Part shown: positions 54,801-63,117 of the stretch, piece by piece
Position numbering within the stretch: the stretch's first letter is position 1
Layout of the letters: each line of letters opens with the position of its first letter
NCBI RefSeq assembly: GCF_035917335.1
Contig: NZ_CP109067.1
Coordinates: forward strand, 3,781,001-3,845,000
Length of the DNA: 64,000 bases
Direction: 5' to 3'
DNA from: Micromonospora sp. NBC_01813
GTDB taxonomy: Bacteria > Actinomycetota > Actinomycetes > Mycobacteriales > Micromonosporaceae
Translations under genes and position numbers: made by a program
Notes under the pieces: model-generated
What the model saw: only the letters and a program-made list of their open reading frames with translations
What the model was told of the DNA's origin: nothing
The model's database searches: none

Positions 54801-57048
54801 TCACCTGGGCGTCGAGCAGGCTCGACCAGCCCTGCCCGAACGCCCCGGACCGCCGGGTGTCCAGCGTGTTGTACGACCGGGTGATCGCCAGCTCCGGCCC
54901 GACCCCGGCCACCTGTGCGTCGGTCACCGTCGTCGTGTAGTTGCCGATCTCCGGGTGGTAGCCCACCCCCGGGTTCTGCGCCAGCCGGGATCCCAACGCC
55001 GGCTGTGGCACCCGGGTGTAGAACGTGTACCTCGGATAGCGGGCGCCGTAGACGGTGCCGTCGAACGGCTGCACGACCCACGAGTACTGCTTGTTCGACT
55101 GCAGCAGCCCGGCGGGGACGTCGTAGTAGGAGCCGGTGCCCTCGAAGACGCGCAGGACCGTGCCGGCGTCGTCGTGCAGCCAGAGTCTGTAGCTCACCGT
55201 CCCGGAGTTGTCCGGGTCGTGGCCGCGCACGTACAACCGGGGAGTCAGGGTCGACACGACGGCGCCGTGCACCGGGGACCGCTGGCTCACCTGCGGCGGC
55301 AAGTTCGCCGTCATGGTCAGTTCCAGCCGGGGCGCGTACGCCCCGTTGCCGTAGTTCGCCGAGGTGAACCTCGCCCCGGCGGCCAGGACCTGCTCGTCGT
55401 CGATCAGCGCCAGGCCGAGGTGGCGCTGCCCGAGCGCCCACCCCGAGATCAGGTCCCGGACGTCGACCTGCACCCACTGACCGGTGTTCGGGCCGGCCGA
55501 CGGGTTGGCGCACGACTGACCGTTGTCGGTGTAGTAGCGGTAGTGCACCGAGCCGGGTTCGATGTCCGGCCCGGGCGGGTCGGCGGTCGCCAGCTCATCG
55601 ACCGTCCAATCCTGCTCGACCAGGCCGACCTGCAGGTATTTGGCGTCGCAGCGCACCCGGTGGTTCAGATACAACCGCAGGTACGCCGAGGCGATGATCG
55701 GCTTGGCGTCGGTCAGCGCGGCCGAGATGTCGAAGTTGAGGAACGTCCGGGAACCGACCGACCCGTGGTAGCCCACCTGGAGATGGTTGCCGTTCTGCAC
55801 GGTCGCGTAGGTGGTCCGATCGGAGTCGACGAACACGTCCCCGTCGGGCCCGGTCGTCACCGTCGGGTCCACCCGGACCGGGAAGACCCGCGCCGGGTCG
55901 GTGAGCCACCTGCGGTCGGCGACCAGCCGCAGCGCCGGTCCACCGTCGACCTCGGTCAGCTCCATCGCGACCGCCGCCGACTGCGCCGGCAGCCCGGTCT
56001 CCGCGTCCACCGACGAGTCTTCCATGAACGCCGGCGGGATCGACGCCACCACCGAACCCGCGTCGTCGACCAGCTCGACCGACCCGCCTGCGCCGGCCCG
56101 CGCCGTCACCCCGTCCAACGTCAGCGGGAACACCCACTCCGACCCGGCCTGCGGCGACGCCAGGATCAGGGTCTCCTTCACCCCGTCCGGCCGCGCCACC
56201 AGCTCCAGATCGGTGCCCGGGAACACTTCCGGATACGTCGCCGTCTCCCCGTCGACCACCGGTGTCACCGCCGCCGCACCGGCCAGACTCCACCCCATCG
56301 AACCACCGCCGGGCAGGGAAAACTCGACCAACGGCTCGGCCGCCGGGCCGGCCGCCGCCCCGTCGGTCGCCCCGGATGTCGCGACGTCGGTCGCCTCGGA
56401 TGTCGCGACGTCGGTCGCCTCGGATGTCGCCCCCAGCGACAATCCCAGCGGGCTCTCCCGCACCACCCAACGGTCGCCACGACGCACCAGAGTCGAGTCG
56501 ACCGGCCGCCACGACCCGTCCTCCGCCTGGTAGTTGACCTGTACGGTACTCAGCTGCGCCGTCGTCGAACCGTCGGCGTTGTCGTACACCGTCATGGTCG
56601 ACCGCGACGCCCCGGCGTCGCGCCTGCTCGTCGCCGCGTCGTAGCGAACCGCCGTCACCGGCGTCACCGACTCCGGCACCGCCGGCTGACCGGCGTACCC
56701 CGGCAGGCCGTCCACCAGCCGCTGCGCCTGACCCGCGCCACCGGCGGCCCGGGTGGCCGCCGCCGCCACGTACCCGCCCGGACCTGCCCCGTCACCCACC
56801 CGCGACGTCGGCAGCTCCACCGCCGCCCCACCCCACGGCAGCCACCCCGGCCGCTGCGTCAGCCACGACGACAGCCACCCCACCGGGAACTCGCCGTCCG
56901 CCGGCACCGCACCCGGCGGCACCGACGAGCTCAGCCCGACCACCACTGCTGCCACCACCGCGACGCTGCCCGCCCACCGGCGCCAGCGGGCGAACGTACG
57001 TACTGTCCCTGCCCGACGACGACGGTGTGGATCCCGGCTTGTTGCCAT
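45868..57048 (-). CDS. RHS polymorphic toxin with Hint and ADP-ribosyltransferase-like C-terminus
   Basis: Encodes 3,726 aa from ATG 57048 (GAAAGG upstream). In order: a signal/anchor segment (~19-46); a DNRLRE-like domain (~400-576); a fibronectin-like region (~577-660); an RHS N-terminal segment (~690-760); LamG 1 (~950-1160); LamG 2 (~1235-1575) with a ricin-type lectin inside it; YD repeats from ~1620, interrupted by LamG 3 (~2120-2340); the RHS core end NMHARWYDPAVGQFDSRDS (~3130); coiled coil and hydrophobic helices (~3180-3320); a Hint autoprotease (Cys3428 to VLVHNC); and a 150-residue toxin (3577-3726). The toxin has LYHGTS, DFGKGFYTT and a later VEGP, as in DUF3990/ADP-ribosyltransferase folds. 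It is probably exported, encapsulates its toxin in the RHS shell and is used against competitors. Confidence 0.92.
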   Translation of the reverse strand: MATSRDPHRRRRAGTVRTFARWRRWAGSVAVVAAVVVGLSSSVPPGAVPADGEFPVGWLSSWLTQRPGWLPWGGAAVELPTSRVGDGAGPGGYVAAAATRAAGGAGQAQRLVDGLPGYAGQPAVPESVTPVTAVRYDAATSRRDAGASRSTMTVYDNADGSTTAQLSTVQVNYQAEDGSWRPVDSTLVRRGDRWVVRESPLGLSLGATSEATDVATSEATDVATSGATDGAAAGPAAEPLVEFSLPGGGSMGWSLAGAAAVTPVVDGETATYPEVFPGTDLELVARPDGVKETLILASPQAGSEWVFPLTLDGVTARAGAGGSVELVDDAGSVVASIPPAFMEDSSVDAETGLPAQSAAVAMELTEVDGGPALRLVADRRWLTDPARVFPVRVDPTVTTGPDGDVFVDSDRTTYATVQNGNHLQVGYHGSVGSRTFLNFDISAALTDAKPIIASAYLRLYLNHRVRCDAKYLQVGLVEQDWTVDELATADPPGPDIEPGSVHYRYYTDNGQSCANPSAGPNTGQWVQVDVRDLISGWALGQRHLGLALIDDEQVLAAGARFTSANYGNGAYAPRLELTMTANLPPQVSQRSPVHGAVVSTLTPRLYVRGHDPDNSGTVSYRLWLHDDAGTVLRVFEGTGSYYDVPAGLLQSNKQYSWVVQPFDGTVYGARYPRYTFYTRVPQPALGSRLAQNPGVGYHPEIGNYTTTVTDAQVAGVGPELAITRSYNTLDTRRSGAFGQGWSSLLDAQVTGRTSTTAAVQSAEVTYPDGSQAAFGPTSDGSFVPPPGRYEVLTEVRSGTSVTGYRLTVKHGTTYVFGRSVGGGVFRLTAVTDANGRTLTATYNSSGLVSTLTNASGRSLTLTWAATASPSTGSHVTRVTTDAPTTGGSGYVWQYTYGSHDRLTQACTPTSACTTYGWGNAANQGANAVRNHAPSSYWRLNEPAGSTWAVSDMLERGGTDVAFYEGTTPGATPTVWPGSTSTSTAFNGTSSRVRLPSGLVNDSAYQSVSLWFRTAATSRAGVLFSYQHDPISGGTTSRNYTPAIYVGTSGKLHAKFYDGNAAGTMQSTGRVDDGQWHHVVLAGAGTSQALYLDGTRQASRDGLIEMFDIGGSAYEYVGAGFVGGSWPDQPHQGSANHTGHANFFTGQIADVAFFHRTLTAGDVTEINGTARAQSWQLSTVTSAEGRTLASLSTDPVTGKLATLTDGNGGTWTMGTPRVAGTSALYAAAVLGSAPTDYWRLRDAAGVDAVNETWQETATFSAVTLGAAGPFADGQAVSFDGTSSLVSVPGGRAAPTGPKSQELWFKTTATAGVLLGTQDAAVGGTPSAGSPVLWIDADGRLRGLAPSTEPTGPLTSGLADKCAELAADGTKVQVGTCAATSTQSWRYVGSSQQLRRGDKCLGLTGQATGNGTLVQAQTCSTSTNQRWTPHQGGWRNTGSGRCLEVPGSSTTNGTQLAIRSCATTQANQRWALALTSPSPVNDGKWHHAVLTTTNAADATTQVLYLDGVPVQSSTGALPATGPQGQGYLGAGYTGNGWSGLAAEATAYYAGSLAEVAFYDRALSTDEVTLHHRSVGQTVPLVVTAATGGGTEAPGLSETAAGQLPADTLPPGATQVDSAAQDTQTTTVANPVTIVSVTDPGGHQVSYSYDLVSGRKVSQTDALGRTTLYGYDTGGFTSLEYDPNGIVTRSVQDERGNTIQEVTCQDQTAQKCASSYYTYTFYSSDPTHPKSDRLTAVRGPGSSSAQDDTYRTLYFYDNYAGNLASTVDPVGRSTEIRYTNGATGLPAEVLDPSKGLQLLTYTSAGDVATVLDPVGATTSYTYDRLGRELTETVVTSSFPQGRTTTYTYDAMGRVATRTDPAVTNRVTGAVHTAVTQHAYSPDGLLTRQTVSDATGGDVTRVSEWSYDGHGRRSQAVDPMGDTTGYRYDVYGHVVEQTDPDGTVNAYQVDVNGNLLSRTLKGYTGDPNDPTGPVDLVVESNTYDPAGRLASTTDAMGHVTAYTYTDDGRTATVTRSDGDSSFLLESNSYDAAGNLVEQRTDNGQTVTTYAYDAAGRQIRSVLDPDGLHRVTDTTLSPGDQVLSSVARDGSGATLAVTDHAYDILGREVSQTRYRSTDRTTTPVARWRLDETSGTTAADSAGNSPGTATGVTWENDAQRGRVAVFTGASSSQITTAAPAVDTNRPYTVAAWVRVDNAGKSGPVLTMPGAARVGASSTYREFAFQLRFDHTIDGWRVSTNGQQIASITRCNCPFGEGTVGEEQWQHLAVGVDPQADKFTMFIDGDKVGESAGARYHSTAMDGLRIGSGFDGAISDLQLYQGVSADAGWAARVVAGTVPAPDAGISRTSHVLDNGGLATAVLDPLGNTTNVAYDEADRPAVTTGPQVQAETGELDAPVVTARPVERIGYNAFGEVAAESDPNGNVTRYAYDRAGRPYETRLPAYTPPGGSTPVTPVATAAYDSLGQVVSQTDPLGRVTEFTYDQLGRAVTQVAPDDAATTARYDLAGNLLAVTDPTGAVTGSSYDLLGRTTSVSEAVRQTGQTHTTTMAYDSAGRLSAVTTPAGVTAGYGYNAVGELTSVVDGAGQTSSVGYDALGRPVRETNPDGTYSVTAYDPLSQPTATAAYRAAGGTALATSAWTYDAAGNAVSATDARGTTTRFGYDATGLLRTQSEPVNATTTIESSYGYDLAGNPTRFTDGRGQAFRTTYNVWGLPQSVIEPSTAAYPNAADRTYTTGYDVAGQPVSQRAPGGVTRTLVYDDAGRLVRQSGAGAEATTQDRTYGYDAAGRLVEFSGSGGTNRVAYDDRGLPLSVTGPSGDAAFTYTPDGSMASRDDEAGLTQYGYDGAGRLASLSNSTAGVSVGYAYDEMSAVSSMSYGGTNNRRVFAYDDLHRLTSDRLVRANGQILGTITYGWDANGNETSKTVTRGSTTVSNTYTYDLADRLTSWNNGNTTVGYRYDAAGNRTGVGDVDYVHDARNRLVSDSTGTSYRYTARGTRRQTVTGSTTATGVADAFDQIVSQQPTGGGNAREYTYDALGRALRSDFRYTGLGNDLAKDGAATYLRDPDGGAVAVRTGSTSRMVWTDLHDDIVAQFNTAGTSLTGNRTYSPLGEVTATSTMEGNLGYQSEWTDPRSGRVNMHARWYDPAVGQFDSRDSVTVSGVPDSIRANRYQYGDGNSLTVTDPTGHFGKRLRNAWKKISSGVQKAWNTVKAGVQQAWEQVSEWAQAAREQIVEKFNDVKQAVSQAYQKMAEAVRGAVDQVGQWARTARDWIVEHKADIVGALVGFVVEAACMVAIGWTGVGAVACGVASGVTGALVTGAMQGQTGVELLRSAVLGGVVGGLGAALPMMGPAAGKALSKAGSAGAKKVAGTGVGKAAASAGRAVASAGKAVGRKVDDVSRAVSRGTSRATREAADYADDAARAGGGRVDDLAGAAASCVRHSFAPDTRVQMADGTTKPIAEVELDDEVLATDPATGQTTARPVRVLHGHADRELTDVTVTDTDSGESTVIETTAHHPFWNADTGRWTDAADLRPGDLLRSPDGETTQRVAAVRVWTGLKWMNDLTVAGVHTYYVVAGDQPVLVHNCDMTDLYHGTSREAAANIRRSGVDPNFSNRSKMDFGKGFYTTRSKQQAQKWANNPRFKGDGAVLHFKVPTAKLDALPTKKFTENSPDLAGTVRHYRTGARGNPLGRYQMVEGPMLMNVDGFGRGAAPVWSGNQVVFYGKDAGQILTDALQR
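56362..56433 (-). repeat. Three 24-bp tandem repeats in the RHS gene
   Basis: The unit GTCGGTCGCCTCGGATGTCG plus four bases occurs three times in a row and encodes a repeated ATSEATDV-type linker near residue 210 of the RHS protein. Length variants between strains are likely. Confidence 0.8.
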
Positions 57049-57145
57049 CAGCGGCGGCCTTTCTCGCTTCGTACGCCGGTCGACCAGTTCAGACCACAAC
57101 AGATCCTGCGCCTCGGGACGCTGTCCAAACATGAGGAAGATCTGA

Positions 57146-58648
<1,503 letters not shown>

Positions 58649-58696
58649 GCACACTAAGTTGAGCGCCGGAACAGTCGGAGTCGGACGGGAGTCGCT

Positions 58697-59206
58697 GTGC
58701 CGCATCGACCGGAACCGACCGTCACCGAGCTCGGCCTGCTGCTGTGGCGTTACGCCCAGGAGGCACACCGGCTGCAGGCCGCCGTCGGTGACCAGCTCGA
58801 CCTGCACGTCACCGACCTGACCTGCCTGGCCGCGTTGACGGCCAGTCCCGGCATCACCGCCGGTGAGCTGGCGCAGCGCCTGGCGGTCACCAGCGGAGCG
58901 GTGACCCGGATGACGGACCGGCTCGCCGAGCGGGGCTACGTACGACGGTCGGTCGACCCGGCGGACCGCCGGCGGGTGCTGCTCGAGGTGACCGGCGCGG
59001 CCGTCGCCGAGGTCGGTCCGGCGTACCAGTCGATCCTCTCCGACCTGGCCCGGTCCGCCGCCGACTGCACCGACGAGCAGTTGCGCTTCCTCGTCGACTT
59101 CATGCGGGGGCGGATCGCCGCCTGCGCCCAGGAGACCCAGCAGATCCGGCAGGGCGGTCGAGCGGCGGCTCAGCGCAGCCGGGTGATCGCCACCTCCACG
59201 CCCTGA
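58697..59206 (+). CDS. MarR family transcriptional regulator
   Basis: Encodes 169 aa from GTG 58697. Winged helix with LTASPGITAGELAQRLAVTSGAVTRMTDRLAERGY and the wing DPADRRRVLLEVT, flanked by dimerisation helices, as in MarR. Its last 37 bases overlap the 3' end of the convergent transglutaminase gene. The regulated genes are not obvious; the upstream GuaB1 gene and the convergent operon are the nearest candidates. Confidence 0.88.
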   Translation: MPHRPEPTVTELGLLLWRYAQEAHRLQAAVGDQLDLHVTDLTCLAALTASPGITAGELAQRLAVTSGAVTRMTDRLAERGYVRRSVDPADRRRVLLEVTGAAVAEVGPAYQSILSDLARSAADCTDEQLRFLVDFMRGRIAACAQETQQIRQGGRAAAQRSRVIATSTP

Positions 59207-60033
59207 CCGGTGTTGGCCGGCCCGGCGTAGACGCCCTTCAACGGCGGTACGTCGCCGTACTCGCGGCCCCGGCCGACCACGATGTGCCGTTCCCCGACGG
59301 CGATCCCGTTGGTCGGGTCGAACGCCGTCCACCGGCCGGCCCACCACTCCACCCAGGCGTGGCTCTGCCCGACGACCCGGTCGCCGATCTGCGCCTCCCG
59401 GCTCGGATGCAGGTAGCCGGAGACGTACCGGGCCGGCGTGCCGATCACCCGCAGCAGCCCCACCACCAGGTGGCTGATGTCCTGGCAGACCCCTTTGCGC
59501 TGACGCCAGGCCTGCACCGCGTTGGTCTGCACCCCGGTCGACCCCGTCGTGTACGCGACCTCGTCGCGTACCCGGTCGCAGATCGCCAACGCCGCCGCGT
59601 GCGGGGTGGCGCTCTCGGCCCGTACCGACTCGGCCAGCGCGGTCAACTCCTCGTCCACCGAGGTCCGGGGCGTGGGGAGCAGGAACTCGTGCCACTGGTC
59701 GACGTGATCCGGCCGGGCCAGATCGTCCCAGCTGGCACCGCCGTCGGCGTCGAGCAGATCCCCCGGCGGCAATGTCTCCACCAGGGACGTCGCGGTGACC
59801 TCCAGCGCGTCGTGCGGACTGTGCACGTCGAACGCGGTGACCACGGTGCCCCAGTAGTCCTCGTACCGGTAGGTCCGGGCCGGTGGGAAGACCTCGATCC
59901 GCGCCTCCAGCACCGCCTGCCGGGCCTCGTTGCGCGGCGACATCCGGGCCTCGTTGTACGAGGACCCGACCTTGCCCGCGTAGCTGAAGCCGGTCCGGTG
60001 CTCCACCTTCAGCCGCCAGGAATCAACGCTCAC
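59170..60033 (-). CDS. Transglutaminase-like cysteine protease family protein
   Basis: Encodes 287 aa from GTG 60033. The catalytic triad of the bacterial transglutaminase-like fold is present: Cys in QRKGVCQDISHLVVGLLR, His in VGQSHAWVEWWAG and Asp in WTAFDPTNG. The N-terminal ~150 residues are the usual beta-rich domain with HRTGFSYAGKVGSSYNEAR. No signal peptide, so it acts in the cytoplasm. It is the last gene of the ATP-grasp/alpha-E operon, in which these proteins are thought to make or process a peptide amide bond. Confidence 0.9.
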   Translation of the reverse strand: MSVDSWRLKVEHRTGFSYAGKVGSSYNEARMSPRNEARQAVLEARIEVFPPARTYRYEDYWGTVVTAFDVHSPHDALEVTATSLVETLPPGDLLDADGGASWDDLARPDHVDQWHEFLLPTPRTSVDEELTALAESVRAESATPHAAALAICDRVRDEVAYTTGSTGVQTNAVQAWRQRKGVCQDISHLVVGLLRVIGTPARYVSGYLHPSREAQIGDRVVGQSHAWVEWWAGRWTAFDPTNGIAVGERHIVVGRGREYGDVPPLKGVYAGPANTGQGVEVAITRLR

Positions 60034-60072
60034 GCCGCCACCCTCCGCCTGTCATGCGACCGCTTCCGCCCG

Positions 60073-61026
60073 TCATGCGACGGCCTCCGGCAGCCAGAGG
60101 ACCGCCGAGGTCTGCCGGAAGTAGCGCCGGGACACCGCGTCGTTGAGGTGCGAACAGGTGCGCTCCAGGTTGGCCAGCACGGTGCCCAGGTCGGCCAGCA
60201 GCTCGTCGGCGCCACGGAACTCCAGGTTGGTCCGGGCCCGGCCGAGGATCCGCTGCGCGTCGGTGACCACCCCGGTACGGCCGGTGGCACCCGGTCCCGC
60301 AGTCGGTTCCAGCTCGGTCAGGCAGGACTCGGCGGTGGTCAGCGCGGCGAAGACCGAACGCGGGAAGAGCCGGTCCAGCAGCAGGAACTCGGCGGCGTGC
60401 TGGTCGTCCAGCGACCCCCGGTAGGTGCGCAGGAAGGTCTCCCACGCGCCACACGAACGCAGCAGGGTCAGCCAGGACGGGATGCTGCCGCCGGCCCGCT
60501 GGTGGGTGGAGAGCAGCCGGGCGGTCATGTCGACCCGCTCGATGCTGCGGCCCAGCACCAGGAACTGCCAGCCCTCGTCGTGGCTCATGGTGGCGTCGGT
60601 GAGCCCGGCCATCAACGCGCAGCGTTCCCGTACCCAGCGGAAGAAGGCGTGCACGCCCTGCTGCTCGACCCGGCGGCGGGCGTCCGGCAGCCCATGCCAG
60701 GTGGCGTTGAGGCACTCCCACATCTCCGACGAGATGGTCTCCCGGGCGCCTCGGGCGTTCTCCCGGGCCGCGGCCAGCGAGCCGACCACCGAGCTGGCGC
60801 TGTGCTCGTTGAGGCCGAGCAACCCGACCACCCGGGCCGACGACACCGGCTGGTCGTCGACCTCCGACCCCATCACCCCGAGCAGCGACCGACAGGCGGT
60901 CTCCTCGGCGACCCACGGGTCGGAGATGATCCGGTGCAGGTGCACGTCGAGGATGCGGGCGGTGTCCTCGGCCCGCTCCACGTACCGGCCGATCCAGTAG
61001 AGCGACTCGGCGATCCGGCTCAGCAT
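60073..61026 (-). CDS. Alpha-E domain protein
   Basis: Encodes 317 aa from ATG 61026, which lies inside the 3' end of the ATP-grasp gene (7-base overlap). The N-terminal motif MLSRIAESLYWIGRYVERAEDTAR and the internal WQFLVLGRSIERVDMTARLL are the alpha-E signature, an all-helical domain with conserved Glu and Arg residues. The family is always found with circularly permuted ATP-grasp and transglutaminase proteins. Its biochemical role is unknown. Confidence 0.9.
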   Translation of the reverse strand: MLSRIAESLYWIGRYVERAEDTARILDVHLHRIISDPWVAEETACRSLLGVMGSEVDDQPVSSARVVGLLGLNEHSASSVVGSLAAARENARGARETISSEMWECLNATWHGLPDARRRVEQQGVHAFFRWVRERCALMAGLTDATMSHDEGWQFLVLGRSIERVDMTARLLSTHQRAGGSIPSWLTLLRSCGAWETFLRTYRGSLDDQHAAEFLLLDRLFPRSVFAALTTAESCLTELEPTAGPGATGRTGVVTDAQRILGRARTNLEFRGADELLADLGTVLANLERTCSHLNDAVSRRYFRQTSAVLWLPEAVA

Positions 61027-62636
61027 CGGCCGTCCTCCTGGCGTACCCGTTGCTCCTGTTGTTGCTGTTGTTGTTGCTGTTCTTCGGAGGCGGTCGCGCC
61101 GCCGGGGCCCGGGTCCGGGGTCGGCGCCGCCGACGCCGGGTCGACCCCGGGCACCGTCAGGTCGGCGAGCACTGGCGCGTCGTCCGGGTGCGGGGTCGCG
61201 GTCGGCGACGCCAGCACCCAGGTGTCCTTGGAGCCGCCGCCCTGGCTGGAGTTGACCACCAGGGCACCTTCGGGCAACGCCACCCGGGTCAGCCCACCGG
61301 GCAGCACCCAGACCCGCTCGCCGTCGTTGACCGCGAACGGTCGCAGGTCGACGTGCCGGGCCCGCAGCCGGTTGCCGATCAGGGTCGGCACCATCGACAG
61401 GGCGACCTCGCGTTGCGCGATCCAGCCTCGCGGGTCGGCCAGGATCCGACCTCGCACCTGGGCCAGCTCCTCGTCGCTGGCCTGGGAGCCGATCACGATG
61501 CCGGCGCCGCCGGAGCCGTCGACCGGCTTGATCACCAACTGGTCGAGCCGGTCCAGGACGTGGTCGAGCACGTCCGGGCCGTCGTCGAGGCGGTACGTCT
61601 CGACGTTCGGCAGGATCGGCTCCTCGCCCAGGTAGTAGCGGATCAGCTCGGGGACGTAGGTGTAGAGCAGCTTGTCGTCGGCGACGCCGTTGCCGACCGC
61701 GTTGGCGATGGTGACCCGGCCGGCGCGGGCGGCGTTGAGCAGCCCGGCGACGCCGAGCACCGAGTTGGCCCGGAAGTGCACCGGGTCGAGAAAGTCGTCG
61801 TCGATGCGCCGGTAGATGACGTCGACCCGCTGCTCGCCACCGGTGGTACGCATCGCCACCTCGTTGCCGACACAGACCAGGTCGCGGCCCTCGACCAGCT
61901 CGACGCCCATCTCCCGGGCCAGCAGCGCGTGCTCGAAGTACGCCGAGTTGTGCACCCCGGGGGTGAGCACCACGATGGTCGGGTCGGCGACGCCGACCGG
62001 CGCGGCGGCCCGCAACGCCCGCAGCAGCTGGCCCGGGTACGACTCGACCGACTGGATCCGGGTCGAGGCGAAAACCTCCGGCAGTACGTGGGCCATCGCC
62101 CGCCGGTTCTCCATCACGTAGCTGACCCCGGACGGCACCCGTACGTTGTCTTCGAGGACCCGGAAGGCCCCCTGCTCGTCGCGGATCAGGTCGACCCCGG
62201 CGACGTGGATGCGGACCCCGTTGTGCGGCACGATGCCGGCCGCTTCCCGGTGGAAGTGGGCGCTGGTCACCACCAGCCGGCGGGGCACCACCCCATCGGC
62301 GAGGACCTGGGCCGGCCCGTAGATGTCCGCCAGGAACGCCTCCAGGGTGCGTACCCGCTGGGCCACCCCGGCCGAGACGGTCTCCCACTGGTCGGCGGCG
62401 ATGATCCGGGGCACGATGTCCAGCGGGAACGGCCGCTCGACGCCCTTGAGCGCGAAGGTGATGCCCTGGTCGAGGAAGGCCCGGGCCAGCACGTCGGCCC
62501 GCACCCCCAACTCGGCGCTGGACAGCGGCTGCAGCGTGGCGTGCAGTGCCTCGTAGGTCTCCCGGGGCATGCCCGGCTCACCGAACATCTCGTCCCAGCC
62601 GGGGCCGAGGCGGTAGTCCTCGAACAGATCGGCCAT
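61020..62636 (-). CDS. Circularly permuted ATP-grasp ligase
   Basis: Encodes 538 aa. Circularly permuted type-2 ATP-grasp domain with LEDNVRVPSGVSYVMENRR, VVLTPGVHNSAYFEH, the adenine and phosphate region DQLVIKPVDGSGGAGIVIGSQ and AVNDGERVWVLPGGLTRVA. Family members are predicted to form peptide or amide bonds using ATP. The C-terminal ~65 residues are a Pro/Ala linker ending in a run of glutamines (nine, encoded at 61053-61079) and a basic tail. First gene of the operon with the alpha-E and transglutaminase genes. The product is unknown. Confidence 0.92.
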   Translation of the reverse strand: MADLFEDYRLGPGWDEMFGEPGMPRETYEALHATLQPLSSAELGVRADVLARAFLDQGITFALKGVERPFPLDIVPRIIAADQWETVSAGVAQRVRTLEAFLADIYGPAQVLADGVVPRRLVVTSAHFHREAAGIVPHNGVRIHVAGVDLIRDEQGAFRVLEDNVRVPSGVSYVMENRRAMAHVLPEVFASTRIQSVESYPGQLLRALRAAAPVGVADPTIVVLTPGVHNSAYFEHALLAREMGVELVEGRDLVCVGNEVAMRTTGGEQRVDVIYRRIDDDFLDPVHFRANSVLGVAGLLNAARAGRVTIANAVGNGVADDKLLYTYVPELIRYYLGEEPILPNVETYRLDDGPDVLDHVLDRLDQLVIKPVDGSGGAGIVIGSQASDEELAQVRGRILADPRGWIAQREVALSMVPTLIGNRLRARHVDLRPFAVNDGERVWVLPGGLTRVALPEGALVVNSSQGGGSKDTWVLASPTATPHPDDAPVLADLTVPGVDPASAAPTPDPGPGGATASEEQQQQQQQQEQRVRQEDGRC

Positions 62637-62910
62637 CGGCCAGCCCCGCCCTTCATCCGACGACTCCGGTCAGCGCACTTCCGCCCTAGCCAAACATCAG
62701 ATCACGGAACCCGCCAACCTGCACCTTCACGGTTCCCGAACCGTACGCGTGACTCGTTGCGTACGGGTAACGTGGCCGGCGCCGCCGGCCGGAAGTTGCC
62801 CGCCGATGCCCGGACACCGAGGTCTGTTTCACCGTGATCCCGCTGGGGGATATTGATCCCCCAGGGGGATCAGGCCGGATCGCAGTCGGGACCCCTGGCG
62901 GGTCGCCTGG

Positions 62911-63074
62911 TCAGCGGGTCAGGCCGAGGGCCGTGGCCAGTCGGGCGACGCCGGCCGCTTGCGGTCCGCTGCGGGCGATCTCAGCCACGACGGTACGCGC
63001 GGAGGGCCGGTGGTCTTGGCCACCCCGTCCCGCCGGACCATCACCGCGTACCGGTTCAGGTGGTGGTCGGGCAC
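62911..63074 (-). pseudogene. Small frameshifted gene remnant
   Basis: On the minus strand a frame from GTG 63074 reads VPDHHLNRYAVMVRRDGVAKTTGP and then becomes proline-rich noise. A frame one base over continues sensibly as SARTVVAEIARSGPQAAGVA to a stop at 62911-62913. One missing base in GGCCCTCC near 63003 would explain the break, giving an intact protein of about 55 residues ending LATALGLTR. The ending resembles a helical DNA-binding protein tail, but I recognise no family. It diverges from the GntR gene 43 bases away. Identity and inactivation are inference. Confidence 0.4.
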
Positions 63075-63103
63075 AATGTCCGGATCAAGAGTTTGCGTAC
63101 GCC

Positions 63104-63109
63104 TAGACT
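63104..63109 (+). promoter_or_regulatory. Leaderless -10 element of the GntR/UTRA gene
   Basis: TAGACT ends 8 bases before ATG 63118. Confidence 0.5.
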
Positions 63110-63117
63110 TTGGCGGT

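Larger units (their letters stand above)
62637..63117. promoter_or_regulatory. 481-base divergent control region
   Basis: Lies between the divergent ATP-grasp operon and GntR gene. CCGTACGC (62741-62748) and GCGTACGG (62759-62766) form an inverted repeat about 105 bases upstream of the ATP-grasp start. CTGGGGGAT (62843-62851) and ATCCCCCAG (62856-62864) form a tight perfect hairpin. The right part holds the small gene remnant at 62911-63074. Confidence 0.5.
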
